Part shown: piece by piece, positions 22,034 to 32,412 of the stretch
How positions within the stretch are numbered: position 1 is the stretch's first letter
Layout: each line of letters begins with the position of its first letter
Origin: Lamellibrachia satsuma
Taxonomy: Eukaryota; Annelida; Polychaeta; Sabellida; Siboglinidae
DNA: 64,000 nt
Assembly (NCBI GenBank): GCA_033239005.1
Contig: BSQZ01000001.1
Location: forward strand, 1,836,501-1,900,500
Direction of reading: 5' to 3'
Notes under the pieces: generated by a model
Told to the model about the DNA's origin: nothing
Seen by the model: the letters and a program-made list of their open reading frames with translations, nothing else
The model's database searches: none
Made by a program: the position numbers and the translations under genes

Positions 22034-22374
22034 CTTTCAAACCAGTTCAATCTAAATTTAGAATGATAAAGCGCTGTCGTTGTATATTTGCCCCTTATTT
22101 GATATGTGTGCTATATTTATATTTGTAATACTAATACTTGTACATATAAAGGCCAAATAAAGAGCATGTGTCTGCTTGTCTGTTGTAGGCGCCATCTTAG
22201 GTTGACCACTTCCGGCGGATGTCCATAGCTATGATTGAATATGCATAATTCAATATCAATACAATGGATTAGTAATATTATATACGCATTTTTTATCGTG
22301 TATGCTGGATCACCATATGATGTACTGTATATAATAAACACTTCAGATAAATTTAGATTGAACTGGTTTGAAAG
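22034..22374. mobile_element. Small foldback element (perfect 27-bp inverted repeats)
   Basis: 22034-22060 is the exact reverse complement of 22348-22374 (core CAAACCAGTTCAATCTAAAT). The 287-bp interior has no gene. The left arm begins precisely at the truncation point of the CR1 copy. It may be a MITE or the product of a foldback rearrangement; no target duplication was found. Confidence 0.7.
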
Positions 22375-22594
22375 ACACACACCACAAATTCGTCTTTTTG
22401 GTCATGACATAGTATATAAGCAAAAGTAATTCCTACAGTTAATAGGTTGAGAACTATAACACACACGGTTATGTAGTCGGGAGGGAGACTACAGGCTTAG
22501 GGGTCGACATACACTCTCCCTTGAATAGTTCAATAAAGCAACCAAAAGAGATCCTGTGTTGTGGAGGAGGTCCCACACACCAAATCTGTAAAGT

Positions 22595-22670
22595 GCTCCA
22601 CTAATTGCCCGAGCCCAAGGCAGAATGGCAAAGCGTCACTCGCTTCACTGTGGTCTCTTCTTTTGTCTGT
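22595..22670 (+). repeat. Short dispersed repeat (SINE-like), copy 1
   Basis: The string AAAGCGTCACTCGCTTCA followed by GGTCTCTT recurs with few changes at about 24870-24905. Confidence 0.35.
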
Positions 22671-22764
22671 GCATTATTTTAATCTTTTGATTGACATTTT
22701 AAATTTATGACAAACTAGTGTTACAATTAGTGTTACATTGTGACGCTTTTATTTGGGAATATAT

Positions 22765-22771
22765 ATACACA

Positions 22772-22807
<36 letters not shown>

Positions 22808-22826
22808 CTCACACACACACACACTT
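22765..22826. repeat. (ACGC)n/(CA)n microsatellite
   Basis: About nine ACGC units followed by CA units. Confidence 0.95.
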
Positions 22827-23212
22827 TGCATTCAACGTTTCCCATCACGGACACCGCGTGCGACACAAATGTTGACTTCGTACCATGATACACGTGTGTA
22901 ACAAACACTGATACGCAGACACGCTCCCCTGCCGACGTTTAATAAAAGCCACGTGATGTGATCTGAGCTGGTACGCTCATTGAGCTATACAGGCCTATGT
23001 TGCAACATTTGTTTTTGCACAGTTTATTATTTTACTTTTCGTACTAGTGTTAGCAGTAAGATGCGTGGTGCGAACCATGGCCATATTAAATATTGCTAAA
23101 CACTTGTACTTGTCTGCATTAACAAACAAACGCTATATCTCCCTCCCGCGCTGCCTCCTCTCTGTCCCTCGCTTCTTCTCTGCCCCTCGCGTATCCTTCT
23201 CTCCCATCGAAT

Positions 23213-23530
23213 GGGCGTGGTAGCGTTCCGGATAGAACGTCAGACTCTCAGTCGTGAAAACCCTAGTTTGAACCCTCTTTCTGCCCTTTCGGAGCTTTGG
23301 CAATTTGTTTCACCGAACGTTGCCACAGCTCGTTCGTTTTTATAAATGAGTACTTGGCTATATGCAGTGGTGACTATACGTACGAATGGTCTTCGTGCAG
23401 TAACTGCAGCATGACTGAGTGCTTCCCAGAGAAGTCGAGATGGAGTTGGAATGAACAGGTGTGCGAGGAGATGAAGTGTAAAACACTTTGAAGACTACAA
23501 AGGACTGGATACAACGAACATAATTTTCAT
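23213..23530 (+). mobile_element. tRNA-headed SINE
   Basis: The head GGGCGTGGTAGCG with the B-box-like AGTTTGAACCC is followed by a body and a tail: ATAAATGAGTACTTGGC, GCATGACTGAGTGCTTCCC, GAAGTGTAAAACACTTTG, GGACTGGATAC. The same order is found in a second copy on the minus strand at 32012-32335. The tail resembles the AAGCGCTTTGAG...GCGCTATATAA tail of widespread metazoan SINEs. Confidence 0.75.
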
Positions 23531-23625
23531 GCGTATCTGTCTGCCTCCCTCCCTGTCTGCTTCCATCCCCGATTACGTATTCTCGACATAACAATATGCA
23601 TGTGTAGTTACAATTAGAATAATTG

Positions 23626-23718
23626 CTTCCAAGAGAAGTTGAGATAGATTTTTAACGAACATTTCTGCCAGGGTTTGAAGTGTAAAGCACTTTGAACAAT
23701 CCCAATGACTGGGTACCA
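23626..23718 (+). mobile_element. Orphan SINE tail (3' half only)
   Basis: GCTTCCAAGAGAAGTTGAGA and GAAGTGTAAAGCACTTTG repeat the 3' half of the preceding SINE. The head is missing, so this is a truncated insertion or a local duplication. Confidence 0.65.
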
Positions 23719-23924
23719 CGAGAGCACTTTCCTGCTTGTCTGCCTGCCTTCCCGCCTTCCACCTGTCTGCTACCATCCCCGCCTCTCTCCCTCATGCATG
23801 CGTGTGTGCGTGCGTGGGAGTCCAATATAAGGGGCTGTCCTTTTCTGCCCACATTTAAGTCACATTTACAGCAGAACACTGAACGTACACCAACTGATGC
23901 GTACTATTATTTTTGTGTGTAACC

Positions 23925-25205
23925 GGGTTGAGAAAATTGCAGAACGATTACGTATCCTCAACAGAACAACATGCATGTGTCGATACATTGAGGATACCAG
24001 AATAATTGCGACATTGAAATTGTGCTTCTAAGTGAGGATTACAACGTCATTCAGGGCGTTGACAGGTGTCAAGGCGTGGTGCTACAAAAGATTATCTGAT
24101 GCAAACAGGACAACGCCGTCCGAGCGCACGGACAATGCCTGTCGTGGTTCGTAGATTACCTCCGCCAGCACAGACAACAGACCACAAGGGTTCATTCCTG
24201 TTTACCAGCCAGCATGCGGGAAGTTCTTGCATTTAGCGTGTCTTATGTAGCAATCCATGCGAAGTTGGTGATTCTTCTTCCAAAAATTGGTATACGGTGT
24301 ACAGCCTACCATGACTGAAGAATGATCAATTGGAGAAATATGGAGGAGTGTACAATATAGCATTTCGTGTGCTACATCCGTGTTGACGTGCATATATCTG
24401 CTTCAACATACGTTGTATATCAATAGCACACGCTGCGTGCTTCTTGTAGTGTTCTCTGTAAAAGCTGATCTCATCTAGATAGGTAGAAATGCACTGCGTT
24501 GACAGCCAGTCAGACGAAATTGGTGAAGAAAGAGATGATTTGAGACAGTTACTAACAAAAGCTACCTTATAAACAGCAACTTTGAGACCTAACAGAATGC
24601 GGAAGGTTTGTGTGTAAACATTATTTGGCTTTGTAGATGAATAATATCTATACTACGGAGAACACATATTTGCTATGGTATTAATTCTGATACATATTTT
24701 ATTCATTCTACAAACGATTCATTATTTCATATGGAGTTTTGAATAATGTATTGGGACAGATTAATTATTAGTGACAACCATGTTTTTCTGATAAGCAACT
24801 ATAAGAGACTCGGTGACTGTGGATTGGTCTCTCCACCGACCGATAGGAGGTGCAACCAATTGGCTGATAAAGGCTAAGCGTCACTCACTTCATTGGTCTC
24901 TTATTTTTTAAACAAATGAACATCGATCATTACCTATTCAGATTCAGGTTATTATTCACGATTCGCATTAGTTGGTCAATCGGCATCAGTGTTATTGTCA
25001 TCGTAGCAAACGTCTGTCAATCCGTAATCAATTACATGTAAATTATTATGTTGATGTCCTTCTTTGCATTTTAGTAAATCAATGCTTTCATTATATCACT
25101 CTACGTCACTCCCAAAGCAAAAAGGCTATATAATGTTCGTATTTTATTTTATATTCCAGCACACATGCAAATTTTTTCTCTTCGAAAAACAGCCAGGTTA
25201 TACTG
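23925..25205. other. No gene recognised; second copy of a short repeat at 24795-24905
   Basis: One stretch (about 24135-24165) could read GQCLSWFVDYLRQ as in LINE polymerases, but it is too short to call. The repeat AAGCGTCACTCACTTCA/TTGGTCTCTT at 24870-24905 matches 22620-22665. Confidence 0.35.
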
Positions 25206-25210
25206 TTAAG

Positions 25211-25590
25211 CTAATGCTTTAAACAAGTGTTGATTTTACTGTGCTTCTCTACATGCAATCTAAATTCTGACACAAGGAAACGTCTTGCAAAATATTGTGC
25301 ACACCTAATCGATTCAAGTAGACATAGACAAAATTTACCCCCCCCCCAAAAAAAAAATAACTGAACCAAGTAGAGTAGCGAAGAGAGTGAAACACCCTGA
25401 GGAACATTACGTGAAGTAGGGAGCGCAACTGAGAAATAATTCGCTATCATCATTCTTTTGTATCTATCAGTAAAATATTATGAGAACCAGGTCTGTCCCA
25501 GATATGCCACACCATATTGACACACTTTTAATAAGTTGTCCTGTGACCAATAGTATCAAATGCGGCAGATAGCTTCAGCAAATGGTCTCC
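25211..25590 (-). pseudogene. LINE reverse transcriptase fragment
   Basis: The minus strand reads LKLSAAFDTIGH (motif A, DLSAAFDTVDH-like) near 25570, then after a shift SVALPTSRNVPQGVSLSSLL (PQGSxLxPLL turn) near 25420. A poly-C/poly-A run at about 25339 interrupts the frame before the YADD box. Dead RT relic of jockey/CR1 type. Confidence 0.6.
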
Positions 25591-25599
25591 TTCCATACA

Positions 25600-28005
25600 C
25601 TACCTGGACCCACTACCCAGTCTAGATCTGCTCAAGTCTGGTCAATAACAGATTTAACACCTACACATGGTTCACTGAATGGTACAAATTCAGTCAACAC
25701 TTGATCATTTGCTGTGTCGCCAGAACTGTCTGCACTGATTGTCCTTAAACATTTCCAGGAGAAACCATGTGGCAATATCTTCATTTTGTTGGACGGTATT
25801 TTTCAAATAACAAACAAACAAACATAAGTTATAATATTTACATCCATTAAATTAACAAAGGTAATAATAAATACATTTGTATGTGGGCGTTTTCACGTAC
25901 AGGGTACACTTTTGCCAAAATGAACTTTTCCGCATAGTATTGAAATAATTAATGGTGTAATATTAATTCAGTCTAATTACCATACAATTTTTGAGGCTGA
26001 GCGGGACTGAGAGACTTGACATGAAACCACCAATAATCTGTAAATCTCGACAGTGGTCTTTCAAAACAAAGGCGCTAAAATGCGAATAGATGAAACGTGA
26101 AAAATCTCTTTCATGGTTTCATCAATTATAGCAAAAGCAGATTAATTAATTTTCACCTAAATTAGCTAAGGAAGCACCAGCACATGATCACAGAACAGAA
26201 TAAACTAATGAAATCTAAATATATATTCCTTGTCAATTGCCATATGCTTTTGGGAAAATATCAGCTGATGGATGAACAACAACCAACTAACTTCTTCGTG
26301 GTGATGTCCTACTCACGAGCGATGGAGTCCACAGCTGACCCATTGTGTCTGGAATGATATACACAGACGTCGTCATTTCACCCTCCCAAAGGCCAATAAA
26401 TGAACGAGACATATTTTCTAGTTTCTGTTAGTGCAGGCCATGTGAATATGTAAAAAAAAATTACAAATATCTTGTTATAATAGTATAGCTATAATAGTTG
26501 TCAAGCAAAAATGGAGTTACCACATGAAATATGCCTTCCAGTTCATAAATTGGTGAAATGTTATAAAATTGTTATTATGCATGTATTTCCACAGTGACTG
26601 GGTGTGGTAGTGTTTGAATGTTTAGTGTCATTGTAAAATTAAAACAATGCCTCTTTCATTTGTTTACAGGTGATACAATTCAGAAACTACTAGGAAGTAG
26701 GAAGGTAATTTGTTCAATTGGGTATTTGGGGAATATCTAGTAAAAATAGTGAACATTATGCTCACAAAAAGGAAACAATTCCTTTGATGAGCCAGTGATG
26801 AGCAGGCCAAGTGGGTAAATCCATGAATAGGCAAAGAGAATGTACATCTTAATTGGTCAGAAGACAAACTGAAAATCCCTAATTAGCCAGAAAACCACAT
26901 TGGGCAAATTGGGACTTGGGCAAAATTAGCATGAATGGTGTTAGTTATTTTTATATCAATTGATGTTATTAAATGTGTAAACAACGACAAGTAAAGTGCT
27001 TTGAATGGTGCCTTCTATCAACTCAAGTTCATACTTATAAAATAAAAAACTACAGTCCACTTGCATCTAATCAGCAATTTTACCAAAATAAATGTAACTA
27101 AGTTTAATTAAATTGAAGTTTAAATTTCATGAATTGTTGTGAAGTTAATATATTTTTATTGGGAAATATCTTAATTAATGGTAATGTAACTAACTATTTT
27201 TAAGTTAATTGTTCCTTGTCTGATATACACACACTACGCACAGCCTCAAATTCAAAACAACATTTCCACTGACACTTTGTTGTCCAGTAGTAAATTTTTT
27301 AAAGTAGTGTTTGTACGTTTAGTTGCATCGCCTAATTATGATATTATCTCAACAATGTGCAGTTATGCCCATTTTGTGGAATTACCTCTGCTTTTGAGGT
27401 ATTTTCTAGAATGTTATTGTAAGGTGGCGGTAATGTGGGTTTCTCTTCTGTCATGAATACAACATTGTATTAATCAGCATGACTCATCTTTAAAACCTTA
27501 GTTCTTAGCCAGTCACTGGGTTCAAATAGCAAATTATCTATGCATATTTTATATTTGAATGTTTCATTTGTAAAAAAAACACATGTGAACACAGTAATAC
27601 ATTATTTAAGTAGATGATATATTTTTCTTTTTATATTACAGTATCGCTGCAGCAGATGAACTTTGGGATGATGAAACACATTGTCTTCAACTCTTGTTTG
27701 AAGACTGTTCTCACAGTGTGTATGTAGCATGTAGAGATCCCAGCATCATCGTATTGAATACGATTGTGGGTACAGTCTTTCATGTACATAATCTTATATA
27801 GGCAAGGCAGCAGAGAACTGGAAACATACCTACCGACAATCAAGTGAATATTTCACATGCAGAATTTTAACATATATCAATTAAATCTATTTATGTTAAG
27901 TTCATAATAAACATATTGTATTTACTAAACATTCTATTATAAATTTGCATAGAATATCATCTTGTTATGATGTGTGTAATTTCGAAAGAAAAGCAGATGC
28001 TGAGC
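25600..28005. other. No gene recognised
   Basis: Strongly A+T-rich. Short ORFs only, without family motifs or paired splice signals. Confidence 0.45.
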
Positions 28006-28009
28006 TGCC

Positions 28010-28262
28010 CTGGGTGGATTTTGTTAGTCATCTCATGCTGATGACATTACAATGCTTGTTCCAAAAACTAAGGGGATGCAAAGATTGTTTATTATACTCA
28101 AGGATGTGACACTGACATTGATATACTCTTTAATAGAGTAAGGTCTCGGATAATGTTCTATAATTTATATTAAGCTTGGTGACGTAGTTTTGAATGCAAT
28201 TATATAAATCTTGGACATAATTTGTGATGAAAATTATATCAAATACAAAGAAGTCTTTAGTG
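28010..28262 (+). pseudogene. LINE reverse transcriptase C-terminal fragment (ADDI box)
   Basis: HADDITMLVPKTKGMQRL at about 28033-28086 is the RT active-site block of a LINE. After shifts, RVRSRIMFYN and then LGHIICDENYIKYKEVF correspond to the thumb YLGHxIxxD block. It fuses without a break into copy A of the uncharacterised family, so the 148-codon frame 28211-28657 is chimeric. Confidence 0.65.
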
Positions 28263-28282
28263 GAGATGTAATATTGTTACAC

Positions 28283-30516
28283 TTTGGATCTGACATAACA
28301 CTTGTGGATCTCCAAGGAATCACAACCATAACCTTAACCAGGAGTGCAGCAACACTTTTGCATGACTCCTATCAAGACACAGATGATGGCGAAACTGAGA
28401 ATATGGTGGGGAATGCTGATCGAGCCGTCAAGGATAACATTTGCACTCTGGATCAGCCTTTCGATATCTACCCTTCCCCTGAACATGTCAGCATTGACAA
28501 ACTTGAGTCGCATATACCTCTCCTTCTTTTTATCCTCTTGAAGAACATACTTGGCATGGGACGCACCAGTAGAGCATCACTGTCGAAGCATGTACAACTC
28601 GACAAGTCAGCTGTCTTGAGCGAACCAATCGACGACTTGGCTTCAGGTCTAGTCTAGCAGACTGACGACGGTGGCAGATTTTCTCAGTGGGTGGCAGGTA
28701 ATTTTGATTACAGTGAGGAATCTCTGAACGGCCAAGAAACGACTAACGTAATGGGTATCATATCTTGCCAAACAAAAAAGGCAAAGATCCACATGCTGAT
28801 GTCACCCAGCGCGAGAGAGTTGGAAATGAGGATATTACGCGTACAGGAGACTTTAGCAACATCGTACACCCATACAAGCAGTCAGAACATCATGACAGAG
28901 GTCCGATTTCTGGCAGTCAAACTCGTGCAGCTACTCGTAGGCACATCTGACCCAACTGATATATTATGGCTATATTCAAGTGTGGTAAATGACAAAAAAC
29001 CGAATTGGTACGTCAGAAGTAACAACTGGGGACTGCACTTGTACCTCTGTCATATACAACCCTGTGCTTGCCTTTAATCCGCAGACAAATGAAGCAGTCT
29101 ACAGTACCATGACATTTGTGAATAGACAACGACGTCTCGTAGGCCAGTGTTGTGCACAACTGACATTTGACTAGTACAATTGTACTAGTTTGTACATGTG
29201 CAGTTGCGTCTTGGTGGGTTCCATCAATTGGCATCATTCCTGTCAGCTGTTCGTGTATTGTTCTTGTGACCCAAAGCAGGCGCTGAGGCCGAAGATGAGG
29301 ATGACAACGAGGATAGGTCGGAAGAGACTGGACGGGACCAACAAGAGGAACAACTTGTTGATGAAAGAAATGGAGATTCCGGATGACATGGACCATGCAG
29401 GGATTAGTGATAAGATGCCATCTAATCCTATTCCGCAGTATGAAATTCTAGGAGCTGCTGACGACAAGAAGGGGTGAATTCTAGTTATACAAGCCACAAG
29501 GAGAATGGTGACAGATTGCAGACAGCGACGACCGGTGCCAAACTGCAACAGAAACATCTAGAACGTTCAGAGAAGACAGAATGTGACAATCCTGGTGAAG
29601 TGAACAATTCGGAGGAGGTGGAGGATATATGGTCAAAACTTGGTATTTTCTACATCAAGATAACCAACCACGAAACGACTCTTGCCGAGGCTGCATGTGA
29701 TGAGTCATTGCTGGATATGTACCAAGTTGTCCAAAAAATCAAGTCACAGTAGCAGACAGCGAGATCAACTAGATATGGCTCCAATACATGGAGTTTGTCT
29801 CTATAAGCATGCTCATTAGAGCAGAAAGGACAGGAAATAAGTAGCTTCACATCAAAGCAACTCAAGCAATGCTACCTTTTTTCTTTGCTGTAGGCCACAA
29901 CAACTACACAGAATGTTGTCGGCTCTATCTGCAGGACTGCCAAAACGTATATTCATATCTTCAATCACCGATGAAACAGGGACTGTTCACTATCCATCGC
30001 AATCAATCACTGCTTTGGCCGGGAATAGGAGTGACATGGTTATCGAACAGTGTCTCGTGAGAGCAGGCAAGACCCAGCATAACACACAACGAAGCAGCCA
30101 GGACCAATTTGCTTCTATTATCACATATTCTTTCCCAGTTTACAGATGCTCTCCGATGTCTAACTAGCACCATGACAGGTACCATGTCAGACCAACATAG
30201 AGCAGTTCGTGCTGGACGTATCAAACAGGACAACATTGATCTAGGAAAACTCTTGATCTTTCTTCAAAGTCACAAACCATTTGCCATTGAAAATGACGAG
30301 CAACTACAAAATGTTGCTACTGGAGTCATAGCTGGTGACAGGTTCAACGTAGAGGAAGCGTTGAATATTGGAATGCAAATCCACCAACAGATCACAGGTC
30401 AGAAGTACACAGACGTAGTTCTCGGGAAGTCAGACCAATTGAAAATGTTTGCCGTTATGAGGAAAACTGTCAAAAGGAAAGATGGAGTAGAAGTCCTGAC
30501 ATTGAATCATTTCTAA
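28283..30516 (+). pseudogene. Uncharacterised multicopy gene family, copy A
   Basis: Reads in several frames: FGSDITLVDLQG, LTRSAATLLHDSYQDTDDGE, DIYPSPEHVSIDKLESHIP (to 28657); then QWVAGNFDYSEESLNGQETT and VMGIISCQTKK (from 28682); then QLTFD (29156), RLGGFH-like sequence, an acidic stretch (29280-29350), GHNNYTECCRLYLQDCQN (29887) and SDMVIEQCLVRAGKTQ (30022). It ends with DVVLGKSDQLKMF and KRKDGVEVL. I recall this block order from very large, unnamed gene families of corals, molluscs and arthropods that multiply like mobile genes. Function is unknown and I assign none. Multiple stops and shifts make it a pseudogene. Copies B (31147) and C (64000 to 62640) share all major blocks. Confidence 0.65.
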
Positions 30517-30519
30517 CTT

Positions 30520-31146
30520 ATCTATTTATTTATGTTAGTCCAGTAGCAATCAGCAAATTTTTCACCAAATCCGGACATTTTGGTTATAAAGCAATTTTTT
30601 TTTAGATAACCGGGTGGATGCACAGAATGCCCCCCAAAATGCAATCAAAATCAACCCTAGTGAACATCGATTTTTCCCACGAACAATATACCCACCCTGC
30701 CTACTGAATATATGGCTTTCCATAGAAAAATGCAAATCAGTTTGTGCGCACAACGCACTACACTGACCAAAAGAGCGTATAAGATAAGAGGCTTTACTTG
30801 TGTCGGTCCAATACGATTTCTGTTATGGCACGCTACGACTGATTATTCTGAAAAAAATATTTAGTTGCGTACGCATTAATTATTTGGCACATATTATAAA
30901 GTTAATGTGTTATACTATATATAGCAGTAGCTTATTGAAATCTGAATATCAGCATTAATTACGAAATCCACGAAGAAATTTCATTGACATTGTACATGGA
31001 CTATGTTATATAGTATAGTTGAGTTGTCTAAAGTAAAGAATAACTTCGTTCACCTTGTCATGTACGATGGTATACTGCATATTACAAAGGTATAAATCTA
31101 AGACATTTATTGGACTTCATCGATTATAATTAAACTGTTAATAAAA
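30520..31146. other. No gene recognised
   Basis: A+T-rich spacer between copies A and B; nothing recognised. Confidence 0.4.
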
Positions 31147-32011
31147 ATATGGATGGATATAGTGCAGATACAGATATTATAAAGAGTGCCTAGAAAGAAG
31201 TCGAATCTTTTTTCAAGAATCGGTCGCTAATGTGGACCAATGTGTCCTATGTAAAGAAGATGGTGGTGGTTTGATTAGAAATCTTGGACAGAAAGGAATA
31301 GACTCACTGGTGGCGGCATCTAAACTGTGCATGTAATAAACGAAATAACCCAGTAGCTATTGATGTTAGGGCACGCATCGAATTTGCTGGAGATATATGC
31401 GCGGTTGAAGCCAAATACCACAAGAACTGTATGCCAGCTTTCATCTCAGGAAAAACATACCCTACAATAGCAACTCAACAACAGAAAATGCATTTATCGC
31501 TCTATGTGAATAGCTGAACGATGGAAGCCATCAGCAATGCTATACACTACAGGATATCATAGCAACATTGTTCTCGCTCCTTCCCCTGGTGTTCCAGCAC
31601 AACAAAACACATAACACGTCGTCTGATTCCATATTTTGGATCTGACATCACAATTGTGGATATCCAAGGAAAAACAAGCGCCCTGACCAGGAGAGCAGCA
31701 ACACTTTTTCATGATTCCTTTCAAGAGACAGATGATGGCGAAACTGACGATTTGGTGGGGAATGCTGCTCGGGCCGTAAAGGATAACATTCGCACTCTGG
31801 ATCAGCCCTTCGATATTTACCCTTCCACTGAAGAAATCGGCATTGACAGACTTGAGTCGCAGATACCTCCAATTCTTCTTACCCTCGTGAAGAACACGGT
31901 TAACATGGGACGCACCAGTAGTACACAAAAGGAGAAACACAGATTACTACTGATCGCAATTTGCCATGCTATAATGGGAACTGTTTCACGCCAGTGTTAC
32001 ATAAAAAAAAG

Positions 32012-32334
32012 GTAAGTTCTTACATAGCGCAGTATCCAGTCCGTAGGACCGCTCGAAGTGCTTTACACTTCACCCCCTGGCAGACCTGTTCATTCCAAGG
32101 CCATCTCAACTTCTCTGAGAAGTATTCAGCCATGCTGCAATTGCTGCGCGAAGACTATTCGTTCAAATATCCAACACTGTCTGTATTGCCAGGTACTCAT
32201 TTATACAGCTGAGTGAACTGTGCCAACGTGGGGTGATCAAACTTGCCATAGGTTCGAAGCGACCGCAGTGAGATTTGAAACCGGGTTCTCTCGATTGAGA
32301 GTCCGGCCTTCTAACCGTATGCCATTGCGCCCCG

Positions 32335-32335
<1 letters not shown>
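32012..32335 (-). mobile_element. tRNA-headed SINE inserted in copy B
   Basis: The minus strand starts GCGGGGCGCAATGGCATACG and has CCGGACTCTCAATCGAGAG followed by the B-box-like GGTTTCAAATC. The body contains TATAAATGAGTACCTGGC and AGCATGGCTGAATACTTCTC. It ends GAAGTGTAAAGCACTTCGAG ... GCGCTATGTAAGAACTTACC. It has the same structure as 23213-23530. The tRNA-like head explains the cloverleaf-like look; it is not a tRNA gene. Confidence 0.8.

Positions 32336-32411
<76 letters not shown>
32336..32411. repeat. (TA)n microsatellite
   Basis: About 38 uninterrupted TA units next to the SINE head. Confidence 0.98.

Positions 32412-32412
<1 letters not shown>

Noticed and set aside
32267..32335. tRNA gene on the minus strand
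   Set aside because: The tRNA-like head is imperfect and continues into a SINE body and tail shared with 23213-23530.
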